This document shows positions 51,853 to 60,318 of a DNA stretch of 64,000 bases, piece by piece. Numbering within the stretch: the stretch's first letter is position 1; each line of letters opens with the position of its first letter. The DNA comes from Betaproteobacteria bacterium (GTDB taxonomy: Bacteria; Pseudomonadota; Gammaproteobacteria; Burkholderiales; Casimicrobiaceae): positions 1 to 64,000 of the forward strand of contig JAOUIA010000011.1 in NCBI GenBank assembly GCA_029884335.1, in the 5' to 3' direction. The notes beneath the pieces were generated by a model. It was not told the DNA's origin, made no database searches, and saw only the letters and a program-made list of their open reading frames with translations. Position numbers and translations under genes: made by a program.

Positions 51853-52851
51853 GTGAAGGTCGGCATCGCCGGCGCGGGCGCCTGGGGAACCGCGCTGGCG
51901 GTGCACCTCGTCGCGCGCGCCGCGGTCACGCCGCGCGTCGCGCTGTGGGCGCGCGACGGAGGCCGGGCAGCCGAGATCGACGTGGCGCGCGAAAACGCGC
52001 GCTACCTGCCGGGGATTGCGCTGCCGGCCGCGCTCGAGGTGACTGCCGACATGTCCCCGCTCGTTGCGGCCGACCTCGTGATCGTCGCGACGCCGATGGC
52101 CGCGCTGGTCGCGACGGTGCAGCGCCTCGCCTCCGCCGGCGTGCGCACTCCGCTCGTGTGGCTGTCGAAGGGCTTCGTGGCCGATGAGGACGGGGTTGCG
52201 CTTGCGCACCAACGCATCGCGCCGCGCTGGAGCGAGGCGGTCGGCGTGGTGTCGGGGCCGAGCTTCGCCGAGGAGGTCGCCCGCGGCCTGCCCACCGCGC
52301 TCACCGTCGCGGCAACGGCGCCCGCGCTCGCCGCCGACGTCGCGGCGCTGCTGCGCGGCGACACGCTGCGTGCCTACGAGAGCGACGACATTGCCGGCGT
52401 CGAGACCGGCGGCGCGGTCAAGAACGTGCTGGCGATCGCTGCCGGCGCGAGCGACGCGCTGGGCTTCGGCCACAACGCGCGCGCGGCGCTGATCACGCGC
52501 GGGCTCGCCGAGACCGGGCGGCTCGCGGCCGCGCTGGGCGGCCGCCGCGAGACGCTGATGGGGCTGGCCGGCCTGGGAGACCTCGTGCTCACCTGCACGG
52601 GCGACCTGTCGCGCAACCGGCGCGTCGGCATGGCGCTCGCGAAGGGGGAGGCGCTGCCGCAGATCCTCGCCGACCTCGGCCACGTGGCCGAGGGCGTGGG
52701 CGCCGCGCGCGCGGTGCGGCGGCTCGCCGAGCAGCACGGCGTCGACATGCCTATCTGCGAGGCCGTCGACCGCGCGCTGCACGAGGGCCTGCCGGTGCGC
52801 GACGCAGTGGCCGAACTGCTGCGGCGCGAGCCGCGTCCGGAGGTGCACTGA
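51853..52851 (+). CDS. gpsA: NAD(P)-dependent glycerol-3-phosphate dehydrogenase
   Basis: Reduces dihydroxyacetone phosphate to sn-glycerol 3-phosphate for phospholipid synthesis. The 332-residue product has the dinucleotide loop GAGAWGTALA (7-16), VSGPSFAEEVARGLPTA, the catalytic lysine in GGAVKNVLAIAAG, and GLAGLGDLVLTC. The GTG at 51853 gives the exact family N-terminus (VKVGIAGAGAWG). No ordinary ribosome site precedes it, because the MITE ends 11 bases upstream; GGGAC in the element's end is the only candidate. The MITE may therefore affect its expression. Confidence 0.95.
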   Translation: MKVGIAGAGAWGTALAVHLVARAAVTPRVALWARDGGRAAEIDVARENARYLPGIALPAALEVTADMSPLVAADLVIVATPMAALVATVQRLASAGVRTPLVWLSKGFVADEDGVALAHQRIAPRWSEAVGVVSGPSFAEEVARGLPTALTVAATAPALAADVAALLRGDTLRAYESDDIAGVETGGAVKNVLAIAAGASDALGFGHNARAALITRGLAETGRLAAALGGRRETLMGLAGLGDLVLTCTGDLSRNRRVGMALAKGEALPQILADLGHVAEGVGAARAVRRLAEQHGVDMPICEAVDRALHEGLPVRDAVAELLRREPRPEVH

Positions 52852-52855
52852 GGCA

Positions 52856-52994
52856 AAATGAGGGCCAGAGTGGAGTTTCCGCTGCGGCCGTCGGGTCTTG
52901 CCGGGCGCCTCCCCGGAAACTCCACTCTGACCCTCACTTCCCCTGAGCTTCACTTTCCCATCGCCGGAAATTCGACTCTGACCCTCATTTCCCC
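52856..52994. repeat. REP-like repeat cluster behind gpsA (one inverted pair plus a direct copy)
   Basis: Three related units of about 26-30 bases: 52856-52881 on the minus strand, 52914-52943 and 52965-52994 on the plus strand. The shared core reads ACTCTGACCCTCA on the plus-strand copies. The first two form a long hairpin of about 20 paired bases. Similar units accompany REP-associated tyrosine transposases (RAYTs) in other proteobacteria, but no such gene is in the window. The hairpin may terminate the secB-gpsA transcript. Confidence 0.7.
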
Positions 52995-53129
52995 TGCGGG
53001 ACTTCCCGGGCAGCGCCGCGCTGTTTGTCCAGCCTTCGCGCGGAACCGCCGGGGCACACTGCGGACCAACCAACGGATCACGCCGAGGAACCGCCGCGGC
53101 GCCGACAACTCCAGCGGAGCCTCCTTCTC

Positions 53130-54047
53130 ATGCCTTGCCACTCATTGCCGTCCGTGCGGCATGCGGTCCTGCTCATCGCTCTTGCCTCCGCCGGTCCGGC
53201 CATCGCCCAGCGCGACCTGCCCAGCGGCACCGTCGTCTCCGGCGGCGTCTCGGCCTACCACCAGTTCGACACGGATCGCGACGGCGGCGGGGACTTCAAC
53301 GTGACGGGCGCGCTCGGCAGCATCGATGTGCTGCACCCGTTCTCCCCGCAGCTGCGCGTCGGCCTGTCGCTTCGCTACGACTACGAGAACTGGGACTTCT
53401 CGGGGGGCAGCCAGACATTCGCGCGGGGTCCGTGGGACGACGTCAATCGGGTGGGCACGGGCATCCCGTTCCTCTACACGCCGTCGCCGGACTGGCTCGT
53501 CGCGTTCGTGCCGACGGCGCAGTGGGCGTTCGAGTCCGGCGCGTCCACCGGGGACGCGTTGATCGCAGGCGCGACGCTCTTCGCCGCCAAGACGTTCTCG
53601 CCGGACCTGACGCTGGGCCTCGGAGTGGGTGCCTTCGACGAGCTGGAGGAGACGCGCGCCTTTCCGTTTGTCGTCGTTCGCTGGCAGATCAATGAGCGGC
53701 TTCTTCTGGCCAACCCGTTCCGCGCGGGACCGGCAGGCGGGGCCGGCCTCGAGCTGTCCTATCGTGCCGACGATGCCTGGGAATTCGCGGCAGGGGGCAC
53801 CTGGCGCAGCTACCGGTTCCGGCTCGACCGGGACGGCCCGTACCCAGGAGGAATCGGGGAGTCGCGGTCGGTGCCGCTCTTCGCGCGCGCGTCGTGGGCG
53901 CCGACGAAGGACACGCGCGTCGACTTCCACGCCGGCGTGCTCGTCGGGGGCAAGCTCAAGGTCATGGACCGCGACGGCAACGACATTGCCAGCGAAGGCT
54001 ACGACGCGGCGCCGATGGTCGGGATCACCTGGCGGACACGTCTCTGA
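53130..54047 (+). CDS. Exported outer-membrane beta-barrel protein, uncharacterised
   Basis: A 305-residue protein with a signal peptide (about 1-28, AIAQR). The mature part consists of amphipathic strands: GGVSAYHQFDTDRDGGGDFNVTGALG, LRVGLSLRYDYENWDF, WLVAFVPTAQWAFESG, LTLGLGVGAFDEL and FPFVVVRWQINERLLLAN. Length and pattern resemble the DUF6268-type barrels, though I am not certain of the family. Start ATG 53130 with GCGGAG upstream. It lies alone between the REP cluster and the convergent trmL. Confidence 0.72.
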   Translation: MPCHSLPSVRHAVLLIALASAGPAIAQRDLPSGTVVSGGVSAYHQFDTDRDGGGDFNVTGALGSIDVLHPFSPQLRVGLSLRYDYENWDFSGGSQTFARGPWDDVNRVGTGIPFLYTPSPDWLVAFVPTAQWAFESGASTGDALIAGATLFAAKTFSPDLTLGLGVGAFDELEETRAFPFVVVRWQINERLLLANPFRAGPAGGAGLELSYRADDAWEFAAGGTWRSYRFRLDRDGPYPGGIGESRSVPLFARASWAPTKDTRVDFHAGVLVGGKLKVMDRDGNDIASEGYDAAPMVGITWRTRL

Positions 54048-54115
54048 CGTTGCGCGACCGGGGTCGCTCGCGCGAGCGGCAGGCGGCCTCCGCAGGCCGG
54101 GCGGAGCGATCGGCG

Positions 54116-54592
54116 CTACTTGCCGCCGGAAAAGCCGTGCTGCCGCCATGCCTCGTAGACCGCCACGGCAACGGCGTTGGAGAGATTGAGGCTGCGCATG
54201 CCGGCGACCATCGGGATGCGCAACTGCTCGTGCGGCGCAAATCGCTCGAGCACCGCCGGCTCGAGACCCGTCGACTCGCGCCCGAACACCAGCACGTCCC
54301 CCGGCTCGAAACGCGCCTCGTGGAGCGAAGTGTCCGCCTGCGCGGTGAACGCCCACCAGCGACGGCCGGGCGCCGCCGCATCGAGCGCGCTGCGGCAGGC
54401 GGCGAAGTCGCGGTGCACGCGCACGCGCGCGTATTCGTGGTAGTCGAGCCCGGCGCGCTTCAGTTCGCGGTCGTCCATGCGGAAGCCGAGCGGCTCGACG
54501 AGGTGGAGGTCGGTGGCCGTGTTCGCCGTCAGGCGAATCACGTTGCCGGCGTTGGGCGGAATCTCCGGATGCACGAGAACCACCGCGAACAT
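54116..54592 (-). CDS. trmL: tRNA (cytidine(34)-2'-O)-methyltransferase
   Basis: A SPOUT-class methyltransferase that 2'-O-methylates the wobble base of tRNA-Leu isoacceptors. The 158-residue product is of normal size. Motifs are HPEIPPNAGNVIRL near the start, VFGRESTGLEP in the middle, and the knot MRSLNLSNAVAVAVYEAW. The ATG overlaps the last base of the comF stop (TGATG), so the two are coupled. Confidence 0.95.
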   Translation of the reverse strand: MFAVVLVHPEIPPNAGNVIRLTANTATDLHLVEPLGFRMDDRELKRAGLDYHEYARVRVHRDFAACRSALDAAAPGRRWWAFTAQADTSLHEARFEPGDVLVFGRESTGLEPAVLERFAPHEQLRIPMVAGMRSLNLSNAVAVAVYEAWRQHGFSGGK

Positions 54593-55287
54593 CACGCGCC
54601 TCCGGGCGGCAGCGCGCGCGCGACGACCCACGCGTCGACGCGCGCCGCGCCGGCCGCGAGCAGCGCCGCGGCCGCCGCGTCGATCGTCGCGCCGGTCGTC
54701 ATCACGTCGTCGACGATCGCCACGTGCCGTCCCGTCGCGGGGGCGACCGCCGCGAACGCCCCGCGCACGTTGGCGCGCCTCTCGTGCCACGCGAGCGAGG
54801 CCTGCGCGGGCCTGTCGAGCGGACGCGCGAGCGCGTGCAGCAGCGGGATGCGCGTGCGGCGCGACACCACGCGCGCGATCTCGACCGCCTGGTTGAAGCC
54901 GCGCTGGCGCTGCCTGGCGCGCGCCAGCGGCATCGGGACCAGCGCGTCGGGCCGCGGCAGCGAAGGCGGCGCTCGCAGCGCCATGGCGGCGAGCGCGTCG
55001 CCCAGCGGGACGGCGAGCGCGAGCCGACGGCCGTACTTGAACGCCTGCACCAGCCGGTCGAGCGGGAACGCGTAGACGCACGGCGCGAGCGTGGCGGCGA
55101 CCCTCGGCGGTTGCCTCAGGCAGCGCCCGCACACCGCTGCGCCGGGCGAAGGCAGCGCGCAGACGGGACAGGCCGGAGGCAGCGGCGGCAGCGCGTTCAT
55201 GCACGGCGCGCACAGCAGCGACGCGTCGGCCGCGTCGCCGCACAACGTGCAGCTCGCCGGGAGCACGCGGACGAGTGCTGCGAGCAC
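54592..55287 (-). CDS. comF: ComF family phosphoribosyltransferase-like protein
   Basis: A 231-residue ComF/GntX protein. The N-terminal half has CxxC zinc-finger pairs (CTLCG, CAPC, CPVC, CGRC), followed by FKYGRRLALAVPLGDALA and RQRGFNQAVEIARVV. The C-terminal half has the PRPP-binding loop VAIVDDVMTTGATIDAAA. In naturally competent bacteria ComF helps DNA uptake; in others the role is unclear. I chose GTG 55287 because it places the first zinc finger 12 residues in and leaves the 55290-55319 inverted repeat non-coding. An ATG at 55341 in the same frame would extend it by 18 residues. Confidence 0.9.
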   Translation of the reverse strand: MLAALVRVLPASCTLCGDAADASLLCAPCMNALPPLPPACPVCALPSPGAAVCGRCLRQPPRVAATLAPCVYAFPLDRLVQAFKYGRRLALAVPLGDALAAMALRAPPSLPRPDALVPMPLARARQRQRGFNQAVEIARVVSRRTRIPLLHALARPLDRPAQASLAWHERRANVRGAFAAVAPATGRHVAIVDDVMTTGATIDAAAAALLAAGAARVDAWVVARALPPGGA

Positions 55288-55289
55288 GC

Positions 55290-55319
55290 TGTCAAATTTC
55301 CGCGCGCCGCGATTTGACA
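55290..55319. promoter_or_regulatory. Inverted repeat in the comF-bioB divergent region, possible BirA operator
   Basis: TGTCAAAT (55290-55297) and ATTTGACA (55312-55319) are perfect 8-base arms separated by 14 bases. The general form resembles the BirA operator of E. coli (TGTAAACC with a 16-base gap), and the position before bioB fits biotin-responsive control. TTGACA within the right arm could also be a -35 for bioB. Confidence 0.4.
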
Positions 55320-55397
55320 ACTCGTTTAGGCTAGCCCGCATTCCACAGCCATTCTAGAGGTCCGGCGGATGCGCAGCGGATCGTCCCTTCGGCCGAG

Positions 55398-56396
55398 GTG
55401 CGCTTGACCATCGCCGCGCAGGCCGGCGTGGCGGCGAGCCGCGCGCAGCCGCGCGCGCGATGGACGGTCGACGCCGTCGCGGCGCTGTTCGACCTGCCGT
55501 TCCCCGAGCTCCTCTGGCGCGCGCAGGGCGTGCACCGCGACCATCACCCGCCCGGCCGCGTGCAGCTCGCAACGCTGCTGTCGATCAAGACCGGCGGCTG
55601 TCCCGAAGACTGCGGCTACTGCCCGCAGGCGGCGCGCTACCACACGGCGGTCGAGGAGAGCGAGCTGCTCGATGCCGGCGCGGTGCGCGCCGCGGCGCAG
55701 GCCGCGAAGGCGGCCGGGGCGACGCGCTTCTGCATGGGTGCGGCGTGGCGCGGCCCGAAGCAGCGCGACCTCGAGCCCGTGCTCGCGATGGTGCGCGAGG
55801 TGAAGGCGCTGGGACTGGAGGCCTGCTGCACGCTGGGCATGCTGAAGGAGGGGCAGGCCGAGCAGCTGAAGCAGGCGGGCCTCGACTACTACAACCACAA
55901 CCTCGACACCGCGCCGGAGTTCTACGGCGAGGTCGTGACCACGCGCGACTACCAGGATCGCCTGGCGACGCTCGAGCGCGTGCGCGACGCCGGGATAGCC
56001 GTGTGCTGCGGCGGCATCGTCGGCATGGGCGAGTCGCGCCGGCAGCGCGCCGCGCTGATCGCGCAGCTCGCCAATCTCGACCCGCCGCCCGAGTCGGTGC
56101 CGATCAACCACCTCGTGCAGGTCGAGGGCACGCCGCTCGCGGAGCGCTTCGGCGGCGCGAGCGCGCTCGATCCGCTGGAGTTCGTGCGCACGGTCGCGGT
56201 GGCGCGCATCACGATGCCGGCCTCGACCGTGCGGCTCTCGGCCGGCCGGCGCGAGCTCGGCGAGGCGGTGCAGGCGCTTTGCTTCACCGCCGGCGCCAAC
56301 TCGATCTTCTACGGCGACCGGCTGCTCACGACGGGCAACCCCGACGTGGCGGCGGACCAGGCGCTGCTCGCCAGGCTCGGCCTCTCCCCCGCCTAG
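55398..56396 (+). CDS. bioB: Biotin synthase
   Basis: A radical SAM enzyme that inserts sulfur into dethiobiotin. The 332-residue product has the SAM iron-sulfur cluster motif CPEDCGYC (Cys68, Cys72, Cys75), and [28 protein letters not shown] and the auxiliary-cluster arginine region ([13 protein letters not shown]). The GTG at 55398 follows GGCCGAG; it is a fair but not certain start. It is the first gene of bioB-bioF-bioH-bioC-bioD. bioA is not in the window. Confidence 0.96.
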   Translation: MRLTIAAQAGVAASRAQPRARWTVDAVAALFDLPFPELLWRAQGVHRDHHPPGRVQLATLLSIKTGGCPEDCGYCPQAARYHTAVEESELLDAGAVRAAAQAAKAAGATRFCMGAAWRGPKQRDLEPVLAMVREVKALGLEACCTLGMLKEGQAEQLKQAGLDYYNHNLDTAPEFYGEVVTTRDYQDRLATLERVRDAGIAVCCGGIVGMGESRRQRAALIAQLANLDPPPESVPINHLVQVEGTPLAERFGGASALDPLEFVRTVAVARITMPASTVRLSAGRRELGEAVQALCFTAGANSIFYGDRLLTTGNPDVAADQALLARLGLSPA

Positions 56397-56407
56397 CCTG
56401 GGCCGCG

Positions 56408-57586
56408 ATGTCCACGACGCTGATCGGCGCGCTCGAGCGCGAGCTTGCCGAGCGGCGCGAGTCGGGCCGATGGCGCGTGCGCCGCACGCTCGCCTCGCCG
56501 CAGGGGCCGCGCGCGATCGTCGACGGCGCGCCGGTCGTCGCCTTTGCCAGCAACGACTACCTCGGCCTCGCCAACGATCCCGCGGTGATCGATGCGGCGC
56601 GCGAAGGGGCGTCGCGATGGGGCGCGGGCGCGGGCGCGGCGCACCTCGTCTGCGGCCACCAGGAGCCGCACGCCGAGCTCGAGCGCGCGCTCGCGGAATT
56701 CGTCGCGCCCTGCGCCGGAGCGCGGGCGCTGCTGTTCTCGTCGGGCTATCTCGCCAACCTCGCGATCGTCACTGCGCTTGTCGGCCGCGGCGATGCGGTG
56801 TTCGCCGACCGGCTCAACCACGCGTGCCTCAACGACGGCGCGCTGCTCGCGCGCGCCGATCTCGTGCGCTATCCCCACCTCGACGCGGAGGCGTTGGCGC
56901 AGCGACTGGCGGCGTCGCGCGCGCCGCGCAAGCTCATCGCCACCGACGCGGTGTTCTCGATGGACGGCGACATCGCGCCGCTCGCCCGCCTCCTCGAGCT
57001 GGCCGAAGCGCACGACGCGTGGCTCGTGGCCGACGACGCGCACGGCTTCGGCGTGCGGGGGGAGGGGCGCGGCAGCGTCGCCGCGGCCGGGCTCGCGAGC
57101 GAGCGCATCGTCGTCATGGGCACGCTCGGCAAGGCCGCGGGCGTGGCCGGCGCGTTCGTCGCCGCGCACCCGGCGGTGATCGAGACGATCGTCCAGGGCG
57201 CGCGGGCCTACGTCTACACAACGGCCGCTCCCGCGATGCTCGCGTGCGCGCTCGCCGTCTCGCTCGCGGCGATTCGCGACGGGCACGAGCGGCGGGCGCG
57301 GCTCGCGGCGCGCATCGCGCAGTTTCGCGCCGGCGCCCAAGCGCTGCGATGGGACTTGCTGCCTTCGTCGACGCCGATCCAGCCGCTCGTCGTCGGCGGC
57401 GACGCCGAAGCGGTGGCACTGTCCCGGGCGCTGCTTGCGCGCGGAGTGTTCGTGCCGGCGATCCGCCCGCCGACGGTGCCCGAAGGCTCCGCGCGGCTGC
57501 GCATTTCGCTCTCCGCCGCGCACGAAGCCGCCGACGTCGACCTGCTGCTCGCCGCGCTGCGCGAGGCGGAAGGTCGGGCGGCGTGA
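56408..57586 (+). CDS. bioF: 8-amino-7-oxononanoate synthase
   Basis: A PLP enzyme that condenses pimeloyl-ACP with alanine. The 392-residue product has FASNDYLGLANDP, the PLP-stacking DRLNHACLNDG, VADDAHGFGV and the Schiff-base lysine Lys242 in GTLGKAAG. The family length is 380-395. It begins 11 bases after bioB and its stop overlaps bioH (GTGA). Confidence 0.96.
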   Translation: MSTTLIGALERELAERRESGRWRVRRTLASPQGPRAIVDGAPVVAFASNDYLGLANDPAVIDAAREGASRWGAGAGAAHLVCGHQEPHAELERALAEFVAPCAGARALLFSSGYLANLAIVTALVGRGDAVFADRLNHACLNDGALLARADLVRYPHLDAEALAQRLAASRAPRKLIATDAVFSMDGDIAPLARLLELAEAHDAWLVADDAHGFGVRGEGRGSVAAAGLASERIVVMGTLGKAAGVAGAFVAAHPAVIETIVQGARAYVYTTAAPAMLACALAVSLAAIRDGHERRARLAARIAQFRAGAQALRWDLLPSSTPIQPLVVGGDAEAVALSRALLARGVFVPAIRPPTVPEGSARLRISLSAAHEAADVDLLLAALREAEGRAA

Positions 57587-58371
57587 CGTCGGCGCAACCC
57601 GCGGCGCTGCACGTCGAGTCGGCCGGCCGCGGCCGTCCGCTCGTGCTGCTGCACGGCTGGGCGCTGCACGCGGGGCTGTTCACGCCGCTCATGCCGGCGC
57701 TCGCGCAGCGTCACCGCGTGCTGGCGGCGGACTTGCCGGGGCACGGCCACAGCCCGCCGCTGCCGCGCTGGTCCCTCGCCACGGTCGTCGCGGCGCTTGC
57801 CGACGCCTTCGGCGGCGAAGCCGAACCGCCCGACGTGCTCGGCTGGTCGCTCGGGGGGCTGATCGCGCTCGCGTGGGCGCGCGCGCACCCGGCGCAGGTG
57901 CGCCGGCTGGTCCTGGTCGGCGCGACGCCGAAATTCGTCGCCGGCGACGACTGGCCGCACGCGATGGGCGAGACGGCGATGCACCGCTTCGCCGACGAGC
58001 TTCGCGTGGCCTACCGTCCGACGCTGCAGCGCTTCCTCACGCTGCAGGTGCAGGGGAGCGCGGAGGGCCGCGCCACGCTGGCGGCGCTGCGTCACGCGCT
58101 GCACGCGCGCGATGCGCCCGACCCGTCGACGCTGTCCGACGCGCTCGCGGTGCTGGCGGAGACCGACGTCCGCTCGCTCGTCGCGTCGATCCGCCACCCC
58201 GCGCTGGCGATTGCCGGCGAGCGCGACACGCTCGTGCCGCCGCTGGCCACGGCGTGGCTCGCGCGCGCGCTGCCCGACGCGCGCCTCAAGGTGATCACGG
58301 GAGCGGGGCACGCGCCGTTCCTCTCGCACCGCGAAGCGTTCCTCGACGCCGTCGACGAGTTCCTGGCATGA
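57583..58371 (+). CDS. bioH: Pimeloyl-ACP methyl ester carboxylesterase
   Basis: An alpha/beta hydrolase that removes the methyl ester that BioC put on, releasing pimeloyl-ACP for BioF. The 262-residue product has LLHGWALHAG (oxyanion loop), the nucleophile elbow GWSLGG with Ser89, the acid in AGERDTLVPP and the histidine in GAGHAPFLSH. It is coupled to bioF by a GTGA overlap. Its TGA stop is the first part of the 87-bp tandem repeat. Confidence 0.94.
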   Translation: MTSAQPAALHVESAGRGRPLVLLHGWALHAGLFTPLMPALAQRHRVLAADLPGHGHSPPLPRWSLATVVAALADAFGGEAEPPDVLGWSLGGLIALAWARAHPAQVRRLVLVGATPKFVAGDDWPHAMGETAMHRFADELRVAYRPTLQRFLTLQVQGSAEGRATLAALRHALHARDAPDPSTLSDALAVLAETDVRSLVASIRHPALAIAGERDTLVPPLATAWLARALPDARLKVITGAGHAPFLSHREAFLDAVDEFLA

Positions 58372-58580
58372 GCGCCGCAGGGCCGTCCCAAGGCGCTCAT
58401 TGCGCCCCCTTCGGGGGCAGCGCAGCTGCGCCAGCAGCAAGCGTGGGGGTCGTCAGGAGCGCCGCAGGGCCGTCCCAAGGCGCTCATTGCGCCCCCTTCG
58501 GGGGCAGCGCAGCTGCGCCAGCAGCAAGCGTGGGGGTCGTCAGGAGCGCCGCAGGGCCGTCCCAAGGCGCTCATTGCGCC
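58370..58580. repeat. 87-bp tandem repeat between bioH and bioC (2.4 copies)
   Basis: Units start at 58370, 58457 and 58544; the first two are apparently identical and the third stops after about 37 bases. Each full unit holds two palindromes, CCCCCTTCGGGGG and GCGCAGCTGCGC. The array starts within the bioH stop codon. A single diverged copy of the unit's second half lies at 58698-58745, just before bioC. Confidence 0.9.
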
Positions 58581-58747
58581 GGCCTCATTGAGCGGGCGCG
58601 GCTTGCATGGGTCTGCATGTCGGCCGGTGCGGCGATTCGCCTTGGCGTCGATCCCCACGCTGCGCGCGGGGCCCCTCGCCGCAGGGCGAACGCCACTCCC
58701 CCCAGGGGCAGCGCAGCTGCGCCGGCAGCAAGCGTGGGGGTCGTCCG
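58581..58747. other. Spacer between tandem repeat and bioC with a diverged repeat half
   Basis: Together with the repeat array this makes a gene-free stretch of 376 bases (58372-58747). Positions 58698-58745 repeat the second half of the 87-bp unit with a few changes, including GCGCAGCTGCGC and GCAAGCGTGGGGGTCGTC. GGGGGT in that copy is the only candidate ribosome site for the bioC GTG. Confidence 0.7.
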
Positions 58748-59662
58748 GTGAGCGACGCCCCCGACCCGCGCGAAGTCGATCCCGCCGTCGTGAAGCGCGC
58801 TTTCGGTCGTGCCGCCGCGACCTACGACGCTTCGGCGGTGCTGCAGCGCGAGGTGGGCAGGCGACTCGCAGCGCGGCTGGACGTCGTCCGCCTCGAGCCG
58901 GCGCGCGTGCTCGACATCGGCTGCGGCACCGGCGAGGCGACCGCGGAGCTCGTCGCGCGCTACCCGCGGGCGCACGTCGTGGGCCTCGACCTCGCCTGGC
59001 CGATGGCGAGGGCCGCAAGCGATCGGCTGGGGCGCGGACGCTCGCTCTACCGGCGCCTGCTCGCGCCGCTGGCGGGCGACGGCGGGAGCAATGCGCACGT
59101 CGTGTGCGGCGACGCGCTCGCGCTGCCGCTGTCAGGGGTGTGCGTCGACCTCGTCTTCTCCAACCTCGCGCTGCAGTGGGTGAACGACCTCCCGCGCGCC
59201 TTCGCCGAGATGCGGCGCGTGCTGCGCGTCGGCGGGCTCGCGACGTTCACCACGTTCGGCCCGGACACGCTGCGCGAGCTGCGCGCGGCATTCGCCCGCG
59301 CCGACGGGCACACGCACGTCGGCCGCTTCGCCGACATGCACGACGTCGGCGACATGCTGGTGCGCGCGGGCTTCGCCGACCCGGTGATGGACGCCGAGAC
59401 GTTCTGCCTCGAGTACCCGTCGCCGAGGGCGCTGATGCTCGACCTGCGGGCCATCGGGGCGACGAACGCGACGCGCGGTCGCCCGCGCGCCCTCACCGGC
59501 AAGGGGCGCATGGCGCGCGTGTACCGCGAGCTCGAGCGGATGATGCGCGACTCGCGCCTGCCGGCCACGTTCGAGGTCGTGTACGGGCACGCGTGGAAGG
59601 GCGAGCCGCGGGCGACGGACGCCGGCCTGCCGATAGTGAAGCTCGAGCGGAGGCCGCGATGA
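58748..59662 (+). CDS. bioC: Malonyl-ACP O-methyltransferase
   Basis: A SAM-dependent enzyme that methylates malonyl-ACP to start pimelate synthesis. The 304-residue product has KRAFGRAAATYDASAVLQREV near the start, typical of BioC, then motif I DIGCGTGEA (56-64), VGLDLAWPM and FSNLALQWVNDLPRAFAEMRRVL. The GTG at 58748 is supported by the BioC-type start (VSDAPDPREVDPAVVKRAF). A 17-residue insert (LYRRLLAPLAGDGGSNA) before VVCGDALALPL is longer than in E. coli. The stop overlaps bioD (ATGA). Confidence 0.94.
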   Translation: MSDAPDPREVDPAVVKRAFGRAAATYDASAVLQREVGRRLAARLDVVRLEPARVLDIGCGTGEATAELVARYPRAHVVGLDLAWPMARAASDRLGRGRSLYRRLLAPLAGDGGSNAHVVCGDALALPLSGVCVDLVFSNLALQWVNDLPRAFAEMRRVLRVGGLATFTTFGPDTLRELRAAFARADGHTHVGRFADMHDVGDMLVRAGFADPVMDAETFCLEYPSPRALMLDLRAIGATNATRGRPRALTGKGRMARVYRELERMMRDSRLPATFEVVYGHAWKGEPRATDAGLPIVKLERRPR

Positions 59663-60318
59663 CGCGCGGCTTCTTCGTCACGGGCACCGACACCGGCGTG
59701 GGCAAGACCGTCGCGGCGAGCGCGCTGCTGCGGGCCTGCGCCGCCCGCGGCCTGCGCGCGGTCGGCATGAAGCCGGTCGCGGCAGGCATCGAGCCGGGAG
59801 CGGTTGTCAACGCGGACGTGGCCGCGCTGGCGGCCGCGGGCAACGTCGACGCGCCGCTCGCCGACCGCAATCCCTATGCGTTCTCCGATGCCGTCGCGCC
59901 GCACCTCGCGGCGGCGCGTGCCGGTGTGACCATCGGGCTGGCGCCGATTACCGCGGCCTACGCGCGGCTCGCTGCGCGGGCCGACGTGGTCGTCGTCGAG
60001 GGAGCCGGCGGCGCGCTCGTCCCGCTCGGAACGGGGACCGACGTGCTGGACGTCCCGCGCGCGCTGGGCCTGCCGGTGCTGCTGGTAGTCGGGTTGCGGC
60101 TGGGATGCCTCAATCACGCCCGCTTGAGCGTGCTCGCGATCCGCGCGCGCGGCCTGGCGCTGGCCGGGTGGATCGCGTGCCGCATCGATCCCGCGATGGC
60201 GCTGGCCGACGAGAATCGCGAATGGCTCGCGCGCGAGCTGCCCGCCCCGCTGATCGCCGACCTCGCCGCGCCCGGAATCCTCGACGCCGGCGCGCTGGCG
60301 CGCCTGGGAATCGCCTGA
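59659..60318 (+). CDS. bioD: Dethiobiotin synthetase
   Basis: Closes the ureido ring of biotin using ATP and bicarbonate. The 219-residue product has the P-loop GTDTGVGKT (9-17), MKPVAAG, NPYAFSDAVAPHLAA and VVVEGAGGALVPLG. It is the last gene of the biotin run, coupled to bioC by ATGA. Confidence 0.96.
   Translation: MTRGFFVTGTDTGVGKTVAASALLRACAARGLRAVGMKPVAAGIEPGAVVNADVAALAAAGNVDAPLADRNPYAFSDAVAPHLAAARAGVTIGLAPITAAYARLAARADVVVVEGAGGALVPLGTGTDVLDVPRALGLPVLLVVGLRLGCLNHARLSVLAIRARGLALAGWIACRIDPAMALADENREWLARELPAPLIADLAAPGILDAGALARLGIA

Noticed and set aside
58370-58745. CRISPR array
   Set aside because: The repeats are directly adjacent 87-bp units without unique spacers, and no cas genes are near.
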